A stretch of 64,000 nucleotides of DNA, taken from positions 1 to 64,000 of the forward strand of contig NZ_JAFBCZ010000020.1 of the NCBI RefSeq assembly GCF_016907925.1. Direction: 5' to 3'. The notes under the pieces were generated by a model that was not told the DNA's origin, made no database searches, and saw only the letters and a list, made by a program, of their open reading frames with translations. How positions within the stretch are numbered: position 1 is the stretch's first letter; each line of letters begins with the position of its first letter. The position numbers and the translations under genes are program-made. Below, one piece after another: positions 17,861 to 26,664 of this stretch. The stretch is from Herpetosiphon giganteus (GTDB lineage: Bacteria; Chloroflexota; Chloroflexia; Chloroflexales; Herpetosiphonaceae).

Positions 17861-17890
17861 ATCCACGAAGGACACGAAGGGCACGAAGGA
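17861..17890. repeat. CACGAAGG-type dispersed repeat
   Basis: GATCCACGAAGGACACGAAGG and a further CACGAAGG are tandem 9-10-base words. The inverse form (CTTCGTG...CTTCGTGGATC) occurs at about 30029-30050 and 54812-54840, always in intergenic gaps. Confidence 0.7.
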
Positions 17891-17901
17891 TAGCTTTTGG
17901 C

Positions 17902-18136
17902 TATTGATACATTGGATTAACCACGGACTGATCCCCTCACCCCAACCCCTCTCCCACGTGGCGGGCGAGGGGCTTTAATCCCATGGTTCTTGCGCACTGC
18001 GTTGGTCAAAACCGGTGCTCCCCTCGCCCGCGTTCAGTGGGCCGTTGGATATTTGGCAGTACATTGATTGTCGTCAACGGTAAAAACCGATGCTCCCCTC
18101 GCCCGCGTTCAGTGGGAGAGGGGCTGGGGGTGAGGG
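17902..18136. repeat. Long inverted-repeat element, copy 2
   Basis: The left arm (17933 on, CCCCTCACCCCAACCCCTCT) is nearly identical to copy 1 at 1607. The right half is present twice: GGTGCTCCCCTCGCCCGCGT at about 18014 and its near copy at about 18090. Only the second reaches the outer end, GGGTGAGGG at 18136. This copy has therefore suffered an internal duplication. Confidence 0.78.
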
Positions 18137-18256
18137 CATGATCTTGGTTGCCAATCCAATGAACCAATACAGCTTTTGGCTTTTGGATTCAGTTTTTTGC
18201 CTTCTGATTTCTGACTTCTGCCTTTTGATTTTACTTCATCCCTCATCCTTCATCCT

Positions 18257-19633
18257 TCATCCTTCTATAAGGTGTCGCCACAGAATTTGGTAGACATCGG
18301 TGGCATGCAAGGCGGCTTCGGGCAAAAGCTCTGGCTGATTGGTCAGTAACAACGGCGCGTGATCAGGATCGCTGCTAATCACGCCATGCGAGCCACGCAC
18401 GATCGTTGGATCAAGCCCAATCACATCCATCACATAGCGAAAGCCAAGCTTTTTCTTGGCCAAAGTCATACCAATTTTGGCCATTGGCACGCGCAAACTT
18501 GGGTCAACAAACAGCTCAGCAGGGTCGTAGCCAGGCTTACGATGAATATCGACTGCCCGCGCAAAATCGGGCGCACGCTGATCATCAAGCCAATAGTAGT
18601 AGCTGAACCATGCATCGGCCTCGGCAATCGCCACCAACTCGCCAGCCCGCTCGTGATCAAGGCCATATTCGCGTTTGCCTTCAGCATCAAGCACTTTGGC
18701 GATCCCGGGCGTGGCTTCAAGCAAAGCTTTGACCCGCTCCAAATAGCTTAAATCATTCACATACACGTGGGCAACTTGATGATCAGCCACAGCAAAGGCT
18801 TTGCTCACGCCAGCATCAAGCAATTCGCGACCCAATTCTTCGCGCACAGCAATTAATCCTGCTGCCCGCAACAAGCGATTAATCGCCACTGGCCGATTAA
18901 CGCTGGTAATGCCATATTCCGATAAAATAATGATTCGTGCGTTGCGCTGCGCGTAGAAATCGAGCAAATCACCAACAACTTGATCAATTTCGGCCAATTG
19001 TGTTGCGCAGCGCTCAATATCAGCACCATATTGTTGAAAACAATAATCCAAATGCGGCAAATAAATTAAGCTTAACGTTGGATTATAGCGTTGCTCAACG
19101 GTTTTGGCTGAGCTGGCAATCCAACGCGATGAAGCAATTGAAGAATTTGGCCCCCAAAAATTAAACAACGGAAACTGGCCTAATTCACGTTGTAAATCAT
19201 CGCGCAATTCGGCTGGTTGGCTGTAAATATCAGGCAATTTGCGGCCATCAGCAGGGTACATCGGGCGTGGCGTAACCGCAACATCAGCGGCTGAATACAT
19301 GTTGTACCACCAGAACAAATTGGCACAGGTAAAGTTTGGATCAAGCGCTTTGGCCGCTTCCCAAATTTTTGGAGCCTGAACTAATTTATTCGATTGTCGC
19401 CAAAATTTAACTTCACATTCATCGCGAAAATACCAGCCATTGCCCACAATTCCATGCTCGCTGGGCATTTTACCAGTCAGGAAGGTTGCTTGCATGCTAC
19501 AGGTTACTGCCGGAACAATTGGTTTAATCGAGGCTTGGGCAGTTTTTTGCTGCCATGCCCGTAAACGTGGCGTATGTGGCTCAATCAATGCAGGGGTCAA
19601 GCCAACAACATTAATGACAACAGTTTTATGCAT
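18257..19633 (-). CDS. eboF: EboF: nucleotide pyrophosphatase/phosphodiesterase family
   Basis: A 458-residue member of the alkaline phosphatase superfamily. The nucleophile region is VPAVTCSMQATFLTG (Thr or Ser following AV), then SEHGIVGNGWYF. Metal-site motifs are LPHLDYCFQQYG, IILSEYG and ADHQVAHVYV, with GSHGVISSDPDHAPLLL near the C-terminus. In ebo/EDB clusters this member accompanies a prenyltransferase-like and a dehydroquinate-synthase-like protein; its substrate is not established. The ATG at 19633 starts one base after the eboC stop, with AAGGAA 6 bases upstream. A longer frame to 19759 lies inside eboC. Last gene of the cluster. Confidence 0.85.
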   Translation of the reverse strand: MHKTVVINVVGLTPALIEPHTPRLRAWQQKTAQASIKPIVPAVTCSMQATFLTGKMPSEHGIVGNGWYFRDECEVKFWRQSNKLVQAPKIWEAAKALDPNFTCANLFWWYNMYSAADVAVTPRPMYPADGRKLPDIYSQPAELRDDLQRELGQFPLFNFWGPNSSIASSRWIASSAKTVEQRYNPTLSLIYLPHLDYCFQQYGADIERCATQLAEIDQVVGDLLDFYAQRNARIIILSEYGITSVNRPVAINRLLRAAGLIAVREELGRELLDAGVSKAFAVADHQVAHVYVNDLSYLERVKALLEATPGIAKVLDAEGKREYGLDHERAGELVAIAEADAWFSYYYWLDDQRAPDFARAVDIHRKPGYDPAELFVDPSLRVPMAKIGMTLAKKKLGFRYVMDVIGLDPTIVRGSHGVISSDPDHAPLLLTNQPELLPEAALHATDVYQILWRHLIEG

Positions 19634-19634
19634 C

Positions 19635-20489
19635 TTAGGTTCCTTGAATAGAGCGTTGAGCCAGGCGAGTGAGGCCAAAGGCGGCAATTGCAAACGAGCA
19701 AGCCCACAAATTGCCAGCAACAATGCATACGAGGGCATCAAAGAGGCTAATGCCCGCAATCAAACGGCCAATCGCTGGGCCAATTAGGCGCTGGCGATAG
19801 ACCAAACTGATGCTGTGCAAGACCCAACTCAATAAACCAACACTCACAATAATCGGGCTAAAATCGGGCGTAACCAAGGCATAGCCAGCGGGCAGCAGCA
19901 TACACAGCGACGGCCACAGCGCCTTCAATTGCGGGCGTAGCTCCGATTTAGCGATAAAGGTAAAGCCCATGACATAACAAAACAACAAGCCAATCGCCAG
20001 CCATGCTTGCCACGAAAAACCAGCATCCAAGGCGGCAATTGTGCTGAGATAGACCAGAATCCGCGTGCCAGCCATCAGCACTGGGCTGATTGGATTGGTT
20101 TTGTGCCACAAATCGTAGAGCACAATTAACCCAACCAAGCCGCTAGCCCAAAGCAGACCTTGCAAACTCACCAGCGCCACACAGCCCAAGCCAACCCCAA
20201 ACAAGCCTATTGTCAGCAACAAGGCGACTTTGCGACTGACACGACCGCTGGGCAAAGGCCGATCTGGCCGTTCACGCAGGTCGATTGCATAATCGCACCA
20301 ATCGTTAAACACCATTCCAGCGCTATAGAAGAGGCTAAATGCCAGTGCCAACAGCCACACCCGCCAATCGCCGATGCTCACGTCAGCCAAGGCCACGCCA
20401 GCCAACGTATTGCTGATCACGGTCGGATTATTGGAGATGCGCATCAACTCCAAATAGCCAAACCAACCAGATTTAGCGTTTGAGTTCAT
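19635..20489 (-). CDS. eboC: EboC: UbiA-like prenyltransferase
   Basis: A 284-residue integral membrane protein of the UbiA superfamily with about eight hydrophobic segments. The first Asp-rich motif is NDWCDYAIDLRERPDRPLPSG (N-D-x-x-D-x3-D). The second Asp-rich loop of classical prenyltransferases is not obvious. The start MNSNAKSGWFGYLELMR at 20489 overlaps the eboE stop by 17 bases. In scytonemin and EDB clusters EboC is one of six conserved proteins thought to help make or move a metabolite across the cell membrane. Translational coupling to eboE is likely, because its own ribosome site is poor. Confidence 0.87.
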   Translation of the reverse strand: MNSNAKSGWFGYLELMRISNNPTVISNTLAGVALADVSIGDWRVWLLALAFSLFYSAGMVFNDWCDYAIDLRERPDRPLPSGRVSRKVALLLTIGLFGVGLGCVALVSLQGLLWASGLVGLIVLYDLWHKTNPISPVLMAGTRILVYLSTIAALDAGFSWQAWLAIGLLFCYVMGFTFIAKSELRPQLKALWPSLCMLLPAGYALVTPDFSPIIVSVGLLSWVLHSISLVYRQRLIGPAIGRLIAGISLFDALVCIVAGNLWACSFAIAAFGLTRLAQRSIQGT

Positions 20490-21672
20490 GCAGCACCCAC
20501 GCATATTCCCGCGCAATCGATTCCGTCAGATCGAGTTTTAATTGGCTTGGCAGCACATCCCATGTGTAGGTTTCGATTTCTAAATGTTGGCTGTAGGGTT
20601 GCTCATTCAACAGCTGCAAGCTTTCTAGCAAGGCTGGCTGGGTGGCATTGAGCACCCCAAAACTGCCAGTAAATATCGGCACATGAAAATGAATGCGCCA
20701 TTCGCAGGCCTGCGGATCGTCGATTGCAGCTAAGGCTTGGGGCAAATCGCGATATTGCAGCAACGAGCCATCGCGATTGCGCTGAATGACTTGATGCAAG
20801 TAAATTGCTTCGCTGAACGGTGCTAAGGCAGCGGCTACAGCTTGGCGATCGTCACCAAACTCCACTTGCAAGGCCGAGCTAAGCTGCACTTTGGCGATGC
20901 TCAGACCTGCTGCTTGATACTTGGCAATCGCTGTACGCGGCGCTTCGTAGGCCACCGCACAATGGCAAGTATCCAAGCAAGCGCCAACATAGCGGCGAAT
21001 CGCAGTTTGGGCTTCGAGCAACGAGCAATCAAGCATGCCCGCCAATTCGGCTGCGCCAACAGCAAGCAATTGTTCAAAATAGCTGATCAATTCGCCGCTA
21101 GTTTCGAGCAAGCCATCTGGCTCTGGCTCGAAGGCCAGTTGAATAATGATGCCGCGCTCGCGTTCAAGCTGCATCAAGGCCGCAACCACCTGCAACACAT
21201 GGCGATTGAGCAAATCCCACGGCACATTTGTTAAATCAGCAAACCATGGTTTGTAGCTCAACGGGCTGGTCGAAATTGAGCCATGCATGCCGTTGGGCAG
21301 CAGCGCCGCCAAAATTTCGATCAAGCGCAGCGTGTAAGCAACTCGTTCAGGTTCACGCCAATCGGGCGCATGCACCTGATCTTTGACAGGTTGTTGATGA
21401 AACGGGTGATACGGAAAACCGTTCAGGGTAAAAACATATAAGTTATGTTCAGTTAACCAGGCTTGAAATGCGGCCAATGTAGCTGGCTGCAATAATTCGT
21501 GGCTTTCTTGGCCCGAAAGCCGCAGGCCAATCCCAAACGCTTGGTCGGGCGCAACTCGCTGTTTAAGCTCGAGCACATGCTGTTGTAAGCCAGCCAAAAC
21601 AGCTGGCCAGCCATTGGCAGGGTGAATATTGGTGCAATAGGTCAGTTGTAATTCACGCTCTAGCACATCCAT
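20473..21672 (-). CDS. eboE: EboE: metabolite traffic protein, TIM-barrel
   Basis: A 399-residue soluble protein related to xylose-isomerase/AP-endonuclease TIM barrels. It opens LTYCTNIHPANGWPAVLAGL, the conserved start of EboE, and continues with LYVFTLNGFPYHPFH, IIIQLAFEPEPDGLLETS, GACLDTCHCAVAYE and HFHVPIF. These contain the Glu/Asp/His residues usual for the metal site. It is now the first gene of a three-gene block (eboE-C-F), because the STAND gene on the other strand begins 72 bp upstream. It must therefore be read from a promoter in that short A+T-rich gap or from a read-around transcript. Confidence 0.87.
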   Translation of the reverse strand: MDVLERELQLTYCTNIHPANGWPAVLAGLQQHVLELKQRVAPDQAFGIGLRLSGQESHELLQPATLAAFQAWLTEHNLYVFTLNGFPYHPFHQQPVKDQVHAPDWREPERVAYTLRLIEILAALLPNGMHGSISTSPLSYKPWFADLTNVPWDLLNRHVLQVVAALMQLERERGIIIQLAFEPEPDGLLETSGELISYFEQLLAVGAAELAGMLDCSLLEAQTAIRRYVGACLDTCHCAVAYEAPRTAIAKYQAAGLSIAKVQLSSALQVEFGDDRQAVAAALAPFSEAIYLHQVIQRNRDGSLLQYRDLPQALAAIDDPQACEWRIHFHVPIFTGSFGVLNATQPALLESLQLLNEQPYSQHLEIETYTWDVLPSQLKLDLTESIAREYAWVLHELKR

Positions 21673-21744
21673 TGATATAATCCTAGTAGCAAAATACTCA
21701 GCGCTAGTTTAACATACTATTATTTTGCAGTTGCTTAATTGTAG

Positions 21745-24261
21745 ATGGATCTGAGCATTATGACTGATGTAGTTGTACGCTGGACAGCAGAAGCGATTCA
21801 AGAAGCGATTCAAAAACCCACAAAGTTTTTAGCTAATCCTCATTGGTTGCAGTATAGTCAACAACTCGGTGGAATTACACAACTATATACCTATATGTCA
21901 ACAATGCCCTTAAAAGAAAAAGAACAGCTTTTATTAGCAACCCTGCTGCACTATCCTGGTGCTTCTGTCGATACATATACGCAATTGTTACATATTCATC
22001 CTGCAACCTTTCATCGCCACCAAAAACAGCTTTTTGAACACTTAGCTGCTTGTCTTAATAGTCAACAGGTTGATCATCCACCTCATGATCGCTCAAAAGA
22101 GTTTGCGAAATTTCATGGACAGCCAATTATTGGGCGTGAGCAAGAGCAAGCCTTAATCCAACGATTATTGGAACAAAAAGATATTCGCTTAATTACATTA
22201 ACTGGTTTGGGTGGAATTGGAAAGACAACGCTTGCGTTGAGCATAATTTCGCTGCTGCAACAGTCATTTAATCATGGAGCAGTATTTATTCAATTAAGTG
22301 AATTCAATAATAATCATGCAGCATTACGAGCGATAGCCAATAAGCTTGGAATTGTTGAATTAAATAAACATTCATTATTACAGCAAATTCAAGAATATTT
22401 ATATACAAAACAATTACTACTCGTCATCGATAATTTGGAGCATCTAGTCGATTTCGATCAAGTAATTGATCATCTGATTAAAAATACAGTTTCTATAAAA
22501 ATACTTATTACAAGCAGAACAGTATTAAATTTAAACTATGAACAGGTTATTCTTATCAATCCATTAGATTTTCCTGACGAAAATATCTATAATTGGCAAG
22601 ATATTGCTGAATATCCAGCTATTCGATTATTTTATCAATGTGCTACTACAGCTGATCCTAGTTTCCAAATTACTAATCAAAATGCATCATTTATTAGCCA
22701 GATCTGTCGATTGGTTAGCGGTATTCCATTAGCAATTGAAATTATTGCTGCCTATATTCGCTATTCATCAATCGAAGATTTATATACAAATATACAGCAA
22801 TCGCTATTAAGTATTAACACGACACTCAATAATCATGCAACCCGCCATCAAAACCTACACAATATTATCGATTGGAGTTTCCAGCAATTAGATTCGGAAA
22901 CGCAAGCATGCTTTGTTTTGCTTGGTTGTGGTCAGAGTTATACATGGGATTATGCAGCGGCTCAATCATGGACGCAGCTTGATCAAACAAGCTTCAGTCG
23001 CTGTTTAAAGCAATTAATTGATCGCCATCTGATTCAGGTTGATCGCTCGAATAAAACAACTCGCTATTCAATGCATACGGTTGTAGCTGTATTTATTGAA
23101 CATCTATTTCAAGTAGATGCGCAACGTGATAGTGTTATGCAACGTTATTATAATTATTATGCCCAACATATGCAACAAGCTGCCACGAAAATTCAAGCAA
23201 CAAGTTTACAAGCTCCCATCTACGCAGCAATTAAGCAAGAATATCCCCACTATCGACGAAGCTTAATCTGGTTTTTAAGCCAACCAAGTGGAAGCGACGC
23301 GCTTGAATTGATTCGCTCATTATGGCGATTTTGGTTGACGCAAGGGTTTGCCGTCGAGGGCTATGCGTGGTGTCAGCAATTATTAGCCTCGCAAACGCTC
23401 TCAAACGAGGAACGAGCGCGACTCAATTTGATCACCGGCAATATTGCTCGTTTGCAAGGAGCATTGCACGCGGCCAAAGAGCTTTTTAAACGCACATTAG
23501 GCTTATGGCAAGCGCTTGAACATAGCGAAGGGATTACGTGGGGTTTAGCAAATTATGGACTAACCGCAGTGATGCTAGGCGATTATGCAGAAGCAAAACA
23601 CTATCTTGCGCAGGCGCTTGAGCATACCCAAAAGCATAATCATGGCTCAATTCAAGCTATTTGTTATGGTAATTCGACCGAATTAGCGCTCGAACAAGCC
23701 GATTATGCCAATGCAGCCGCCGCCGCCCAACAGGCGCTGATCTATTGGCAAGCCCACAACGATTTATGGGGCCAAGCTACGGTTTTGCGCTACCAAGCGA
23801 TTATCCATTTTGAGCAACGCCGCTTCAAAGAATGTAAAAACTGCCTTGAAGATGCGTATCAGTTTGGTTTATTAGCAGGTGACCACAGCCTTATCGGCAT
23901 GCTTGCAACCCATCTTGGCGCACTGGCAATCCACAACGCTCATTTAGCCCAAGCTTACCAATGGTTGTATCAAGCACTAACGATCCATCAGCAGCTTGGC
24001 GATCTCTGTGAATTAGCGCGAACCCTGGAATATTTGGCCTGCTATTACACAACGATTCATAGCTATAAGCGAGCCTTGATGTGTTTGAGTCGTTCCGATA
24101 ATCTTCATCGCCAAACCCAACGCCAGCGTTCGGTTTACGAACAGGCACAATTTACCGCGTTATTGGATCAAGTAAAACATGCTTTAGGCTCCGATTGGAT
24201 TGGGATTTGGCATGTTGCGCACCAACAGGCAGTTGAAATGCAAATGTTGGCTCAGCCATAA
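21745..24261 (+). CDS. STAND (NB-ARC) ATPase with HTH and TPR-like repeats
   Basis: An 838-residue signal-transduction ATPase. The N-terminal 110 residues hold a winged-helix-like motif, DTYTQLLHIHPATFHRHQKQL. The NTPase follows: Walker A at 154-161 (GLGGIGKTT), Walker B with Asp229 (LLLVIDNLEHLVD), ITSRT (sensor 1) and SGIPLAIE (GxP motif). The last 300 residues are TPR-type helical repeats. It is a full-length relative of the protein starting at 62059. The first two thirds are distinctly A+T-rich, unlike the neighbours and the 3' end. It sits head-to-head with eboE and tail-to-tail with eboB, splitting the ebo cluster. No good ribosome site is seen at 21745 or at the ATG at 21760. Function is unknown; it is a regulator or defence-like sensor. 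Confidence 0.85.
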   Translation: MDLSIMTDVVVRWTAEAIQEAIQKPTKFLANPHWLQYSQQLGGITQLYTYMSTMPLKEKEQLLLATLLHYPGASVDTYTQLLHIHPATFHRHQKQLFEHLAACLNSQQVDHPPHDRSKEFAKFHGQPIIGREQEQALIQRLLEQKDIRLITLTGLGGIGKTTLALSIISLLQQSFNHGAVFIQLSEFNNNHAALRAIANKLGIVELNKHSLLQQIQEYLYTKQLLLVIDNLEHLVDFDQVIDHLIKNTVSIKILITSRTVLNLNYEQVILINPLDFPDENIYNWQDIAEYPAIRLFYQCATTADPSFQITNQNASFISQICRLVSGIPLAIEIIAAYIRYSSIEDLYTNIQQSLLSINTTLNNHATRHQNLHNIIDWSFQQLDSETQACFVLLGCGQSYTWDYAAAQSWTQLDQTSFSRCLKQLIDRHLIQVDRSNKTTRYSMHTVVAVFIEHLFQVDAQRDSVMQRYYNYYAQHMQQAATKIQATSLQAPIYAAIKQEYPHYRRSLIWFLSQPSGSDALELIRSLWRFWLTQGFAVEGYAWCQQLLASQTLSNEERARLNLITGNIARLQGALHAAKELFKRTLGLWQALEHSEGITWGLANYGLTAVMLGDYAEAKHYLAQALEHTQKHNHGSIQAICYGNSTELALEQADYANAAAAAQQALIYWQAHNDLWGQATVLRYQAIIHFEQRRFKECKNCLEDAYQFGLLAGDHSLIGMLATHLGALAIHNAHLAQAYQWLYQALTIHQQLGDLCELARTLEYLACYYTTIHSYKRALMCLSRSDNLHRQTQRQRSVYEQAQFTALLDQVKHALGSDWIGIWHVAHQQAVEMQMLAQP

Positions 24262-24276
24262 ACGTAGCTGAGCCAA
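24247..24276. terminator. Hairpin between convergent STAND and eboB genes
   Basis: TTGGCTCAGC (24247-24256) pairs perfectly with GCTGAGCCAA (24267-24276). The stop codon of the STAND gene is in the loop. Only a broken T-rich tail follows, so termination strength is uncertain. Confidence 0.6.
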
Positions 24277-24285
24277 TATTGATTC

Positions 24286-25116
24286 TTACCCGACCAATGC
24301 TTGCTCAAGTGGCGCGAGCCTAAATTTGGGGTTTTGGCTCAAAAAGCGGCTGGGATTGGCATAAACCACTTCGTGAATCCATTGCTGCGAATGGCCACGG
24401 CGGCGCATTTCAAACATACAATTGGGAATCGCCAGCGGCTGGCTTGGGCCCCAATCGCAGGCCGAAGCCACACACAACCGCTCAGTGCCATACATTTCGA
24501 GCATATCAATCGCGCGGCTTGGCGAAACTTTGGTCATCGGATAGAGCGTCAAGCCTGCCCAAAAGCCATGCTCAAGCACCATGCGAATCGTGTGCTCCTC
24601 AACATGGTCAACCAGCACCCGACTGGGATCGATGCGGCTGTTGCTAGCCAAGGTTTCTACAATTGCCTTGGTGCCTTTGTATTTATCTTCAAGGTGCGGG
24701 GTGTGAATATGAATCAATTGATTGTGCTCAAGCGCCAATTCAACATGATCAATAAATGTGGCAAGTTCGTTGCGGGTCACGCGATTAAGGCCAATTTCGC
24801 CAATTCCCAACACGTTTGGGCGCTCCAAAAATTGGGGAATAATTGCCAAGACTTCGCGGGCCAATGCGCGATCTTCGCCTTCTTTGGGGTTCAAACAGAG
24901 CCAGGTATAATGCTGAATGCCATATTTGGCGGCGCGTTGGGGTTCAAACTCGGTTAAATGTTTAAAATAATCAGCAAAAGCGCTAGCCGAAACCCGATCG
25001 TAGCCAGCCCAAAATGCTGGTTCAGTCACCGCAACACAGCCAGTCAAAGCCATGGCATGATAATCATCGGTGGTGCGCGAAACCATATGCGCATGTAAAT
25101 CGATATAGTTCATCAT
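24286..25116 (-). CDS. eboB: EboB: TatD-family metal-dependent hydrolase
   Basis: A 276-residue amidohydrolase-type TIM barrel. The metal motif DLHAHM (H-x-H) is at residues 6-11. [10 protein letters not shown] (metal-bridging Glu), [18 protein letters not shown] and [11 protein letters not shown] (final Asp) follow in the TatD order. It is one of the ebo cluster proteins, of unknown substrate. The ATG at 25116 overlaps the upstream small gene's stop (ATGA), and GGAG stands about 8 bases before it. It ends 25 bases from the convergent STAND gene. Confidence 0.87.
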   Translation of the reverse strand: MMNYIDLHAHMVSRTTDDYHAMALTGCVAVTEPAFWAGYDRVSASAFADYFKHLTEFEPQRAAKYGIQHYTWLCLNPKEGEDRALAREVLAIIPQFLERPNVLGIGEIGLNRVTRNELATFIDHVELALEHNQLIHIHTPHLEDKYKGTKAIVETLASNSRIDPSRVLVDHVEEHTIRMVLEHGFWAGLTLYPMTKVSPSRAIDMLEMYGTERLCVASACDWGPSQPLAIPNCMFEMRRRGHSQQWIHEVVYANPSRFLSQNPKFRLAPLEQALVG

Positions 25117-25415
25117 TGCTCACTCTCCTTGGCAGCGCCATAGGCACTTTGGCCATCGCGTTCGGCGCGTAGCTCGCTACTCAGATCGCTCAACAACATT
25201 TGAATCCGTTCGACGCGGCCAAATTCGCTGCTATTGAGCGCTGCAAGTGCTTCGCGAAAGGCTTTAATGCGGAAATCGTCGTTGGCATTGTGCTCAATCG
25301 AACGATCAAAGCGATCCAAAAAGGCAGCAATATCTAAGATTTTAGTCCGATGCTCAATAAATTCAAGCTCGATTAATTCACGCTGCGTGCGTGGGCAAGA
25401 GCCTTCAATCTGCAT
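25113..25415 (-). CDS. Small ebo-linked hypothetical protein
   Basis: A 100-residue, charged, all-helical protein that I do not recognise. Its most regular part is [20 protein letters not shown] followed by a long amphipathic helix ([14 protein letters not shown]) and a third ([18 protein letters not shown]). It lies between eboD (12-base gap) and eboB (4-base overlap), so it belongs to the operon. It stands where eboA would be expected but is much shorter than EboA (over 200 aa) and shows no similarity I can see. It could be a replacement, a remnant, or an extra regulator. Confidence 0.68.
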   Translation of the reverse strand: MQIEGSCPRTQRELIELEFIEHRTKILDIAAFLDRFDRSIEHNANDDFRIKAFREALAALNSSEFGRVERIQMLLSDLSSELRAERDGQSAYGAAKESEQ

Positions 25416-25427
25416 AAAATCCTCGTT

Positions 25428-26579
25428 TCAAGCGCGTTCAGCTAAACAACGAATCGCTTGTTGCATAACGGTTAAATCAATCGTGTGCACTTCGTAGGGT
25501 TGGCCAATATCGCGAATTAATGTGATGGTTAATTGGCCGCCAAGGTGTTCGCGAAACTCAGCTAAGCCACTCAACAGGCTTTGGGGATGCATTGGCTGTT
25601 CAAGATAGCTACTCAAGGCTGGGTGATAAAGATCGAAGCCAAGCGCAGTTATGCAATTGAGCACCCGTTGCCACGGAGCCTCAGCCAAATCACCCAGCAA
25701 ATAGCTATAGGTGCAATCAAGCGCAATCCCAATCGCTACCGCCTCGCCATGGCGTAAACTATAATCGCTGAGATATTCAAGCTTATGCGCCGCCCAATGG
25801 CCAAAATCCAAGGGCCGCGCCGAGCCACGCTCAAACGGATCGCCAGCAGCAATGTGAGCAAGATGCAGCTCTGCACAGCGAAAAATCTGATCCTGCATCA
25901 CGGCCAAATCGCGCTGCTGAAGCGCCGCTGTCGTTTGCTCAATCGTGGCAAAAAAGGCAGAATCTTTGAGCAAAGCCACCTTAATTGCCTCGGCAATGCC
26001 GCTACGCCAATCGCGCTCGCTGAGCGTGGTCAAAAAGTGGCTATCGTTGAGCACGGCATAGGGTGGCGCAAACGTGCCCAAGAAATTCTTTTTGCCAAAG
26101 GCATTGATGCTATTTTTCACCCCAACTGCTGCATCGTTTTGGGCCAAAACCGTGGTTGGTACGCGAATCAAGCGCACACCACGATGGGCAGTTGCCGCCG
26201 CATAGCCAACCATGTCGATTAATGCCCCGCCACCAATCGCCATCACATACGAATGCCGATCGATCGCATAGCGATTAATGCCAGCATAGACCGCTTGCAA
26301 CGGCTCGCTGCTGTGTTTGATCGCTTCGCCGCCAGCCAGCATAAGGCTTGGTTCGACCAATTCAAAGGCTTGGCTGGCTTGGGCATAGGCCGCAATCTCG
26401 GCTAAGAGGGTCGGGTGATGCTCAGCCACAGCCTGATCAAGCACCACCCAAAGTTTGGGCAGGCTTGGCGCTGGAGCAAATATAGCAGCTAAACAAGGGT
26501 TAGCTCGGTCAAAAAGTTTATGAGTGCAATGTACTGGATACGAATAACGAACTTCAAACGCTTGCTGGATCGAACGCAT
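25428..26579 (-). CDS. eboD: EboD: 3-dehydroquinate synthase-like cyclase
   Basis: A 383-residue member of the DHQ/2-epi-5-epi-valiolone synthase superfamily. The NAD-binding motif is AIGGGALIDMVGYAA. Metal and substrate residues lie in RVPTTVLAQNDAAVGVKNSIN, KNFLGTFAPP, SGIAEAIKVALL, LDFGHWAAHKLE and RHGEAVAIGIALD. EboD proteins form a branch separate from shikimate AroB and are thought to cyclise a sugar phosphate to a cyclitol. First gene of the operon. The start is the ATG at 26579 (MRSIQQAFEVRYSY), which has the weak site TAGAG upstream; ATGs at 26585 and 26612 are alternatives. Confidence 0.88.
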   Translation of the reverse strand: MRSIQQAFEVRYSYPVHCTHKLFDRANPCLAAIFAPAPSLPKLWVVLDQAVAEHHPTLLAEIAAYAQASQAFELVEPSLMLAGGEAIKHSSEPLQAVYAGINRYAIDRHSYVMAIGGGALIDMVGYAAATAHRGVRLIRVPTTVLAQNDAAVGVKNSINAFGKKNFLGTFAPPYAVLNDSHFLTTLSERDWRSGIAEAIKVALLKDSAFFATIEQTTAALQQRDLAVMQDQIFRCAELHLAHIAAGDPFERGSARPLDFGHWAAHKLEYLSDYSLRHGEAVAIGIALDCTYSYLLGDLAEAPWQRVLNCITALGFDLYHPALSSYLEQPMHPQSLLSGLAEFREHLGGQLTITLIRDIGQPYEVHTIDLTVMQQAIRCLAERA

Positions 26580-26664
26580 AGCCATCTCTACCACTATGAG
26601 CAAATGCTCCAAATACTGAAATTACAATATTCCAATTTTAGCATAGCTTGTAGTAGGCCGTTAT

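Larger units (their letters stand above)
17805..18256. other. Repeat-filled intergenic gap, no gene
   Basis: It holds a CACGAAGG-type repeat (17861-17890), copy 2 of the palindromic repeat (17902-18136), and a pyrimidine-rich stretch. That stretch has reiterated TTTTGGATT/CTTCTGATTTCTGACTTCTGCC and CATCCTTCATCCTTCATCC words (about 18175-18265) which run into the end of eboF. I see no coding potential. Confidence 0.7.

Noticed and set aside
21745-24261. STAND gene as part of an IS or integrative element
   Set aside because: No transposase, integrase, terminal inverted repeats or target duplications are visible at its edges. Only composition and position suggest transfer.
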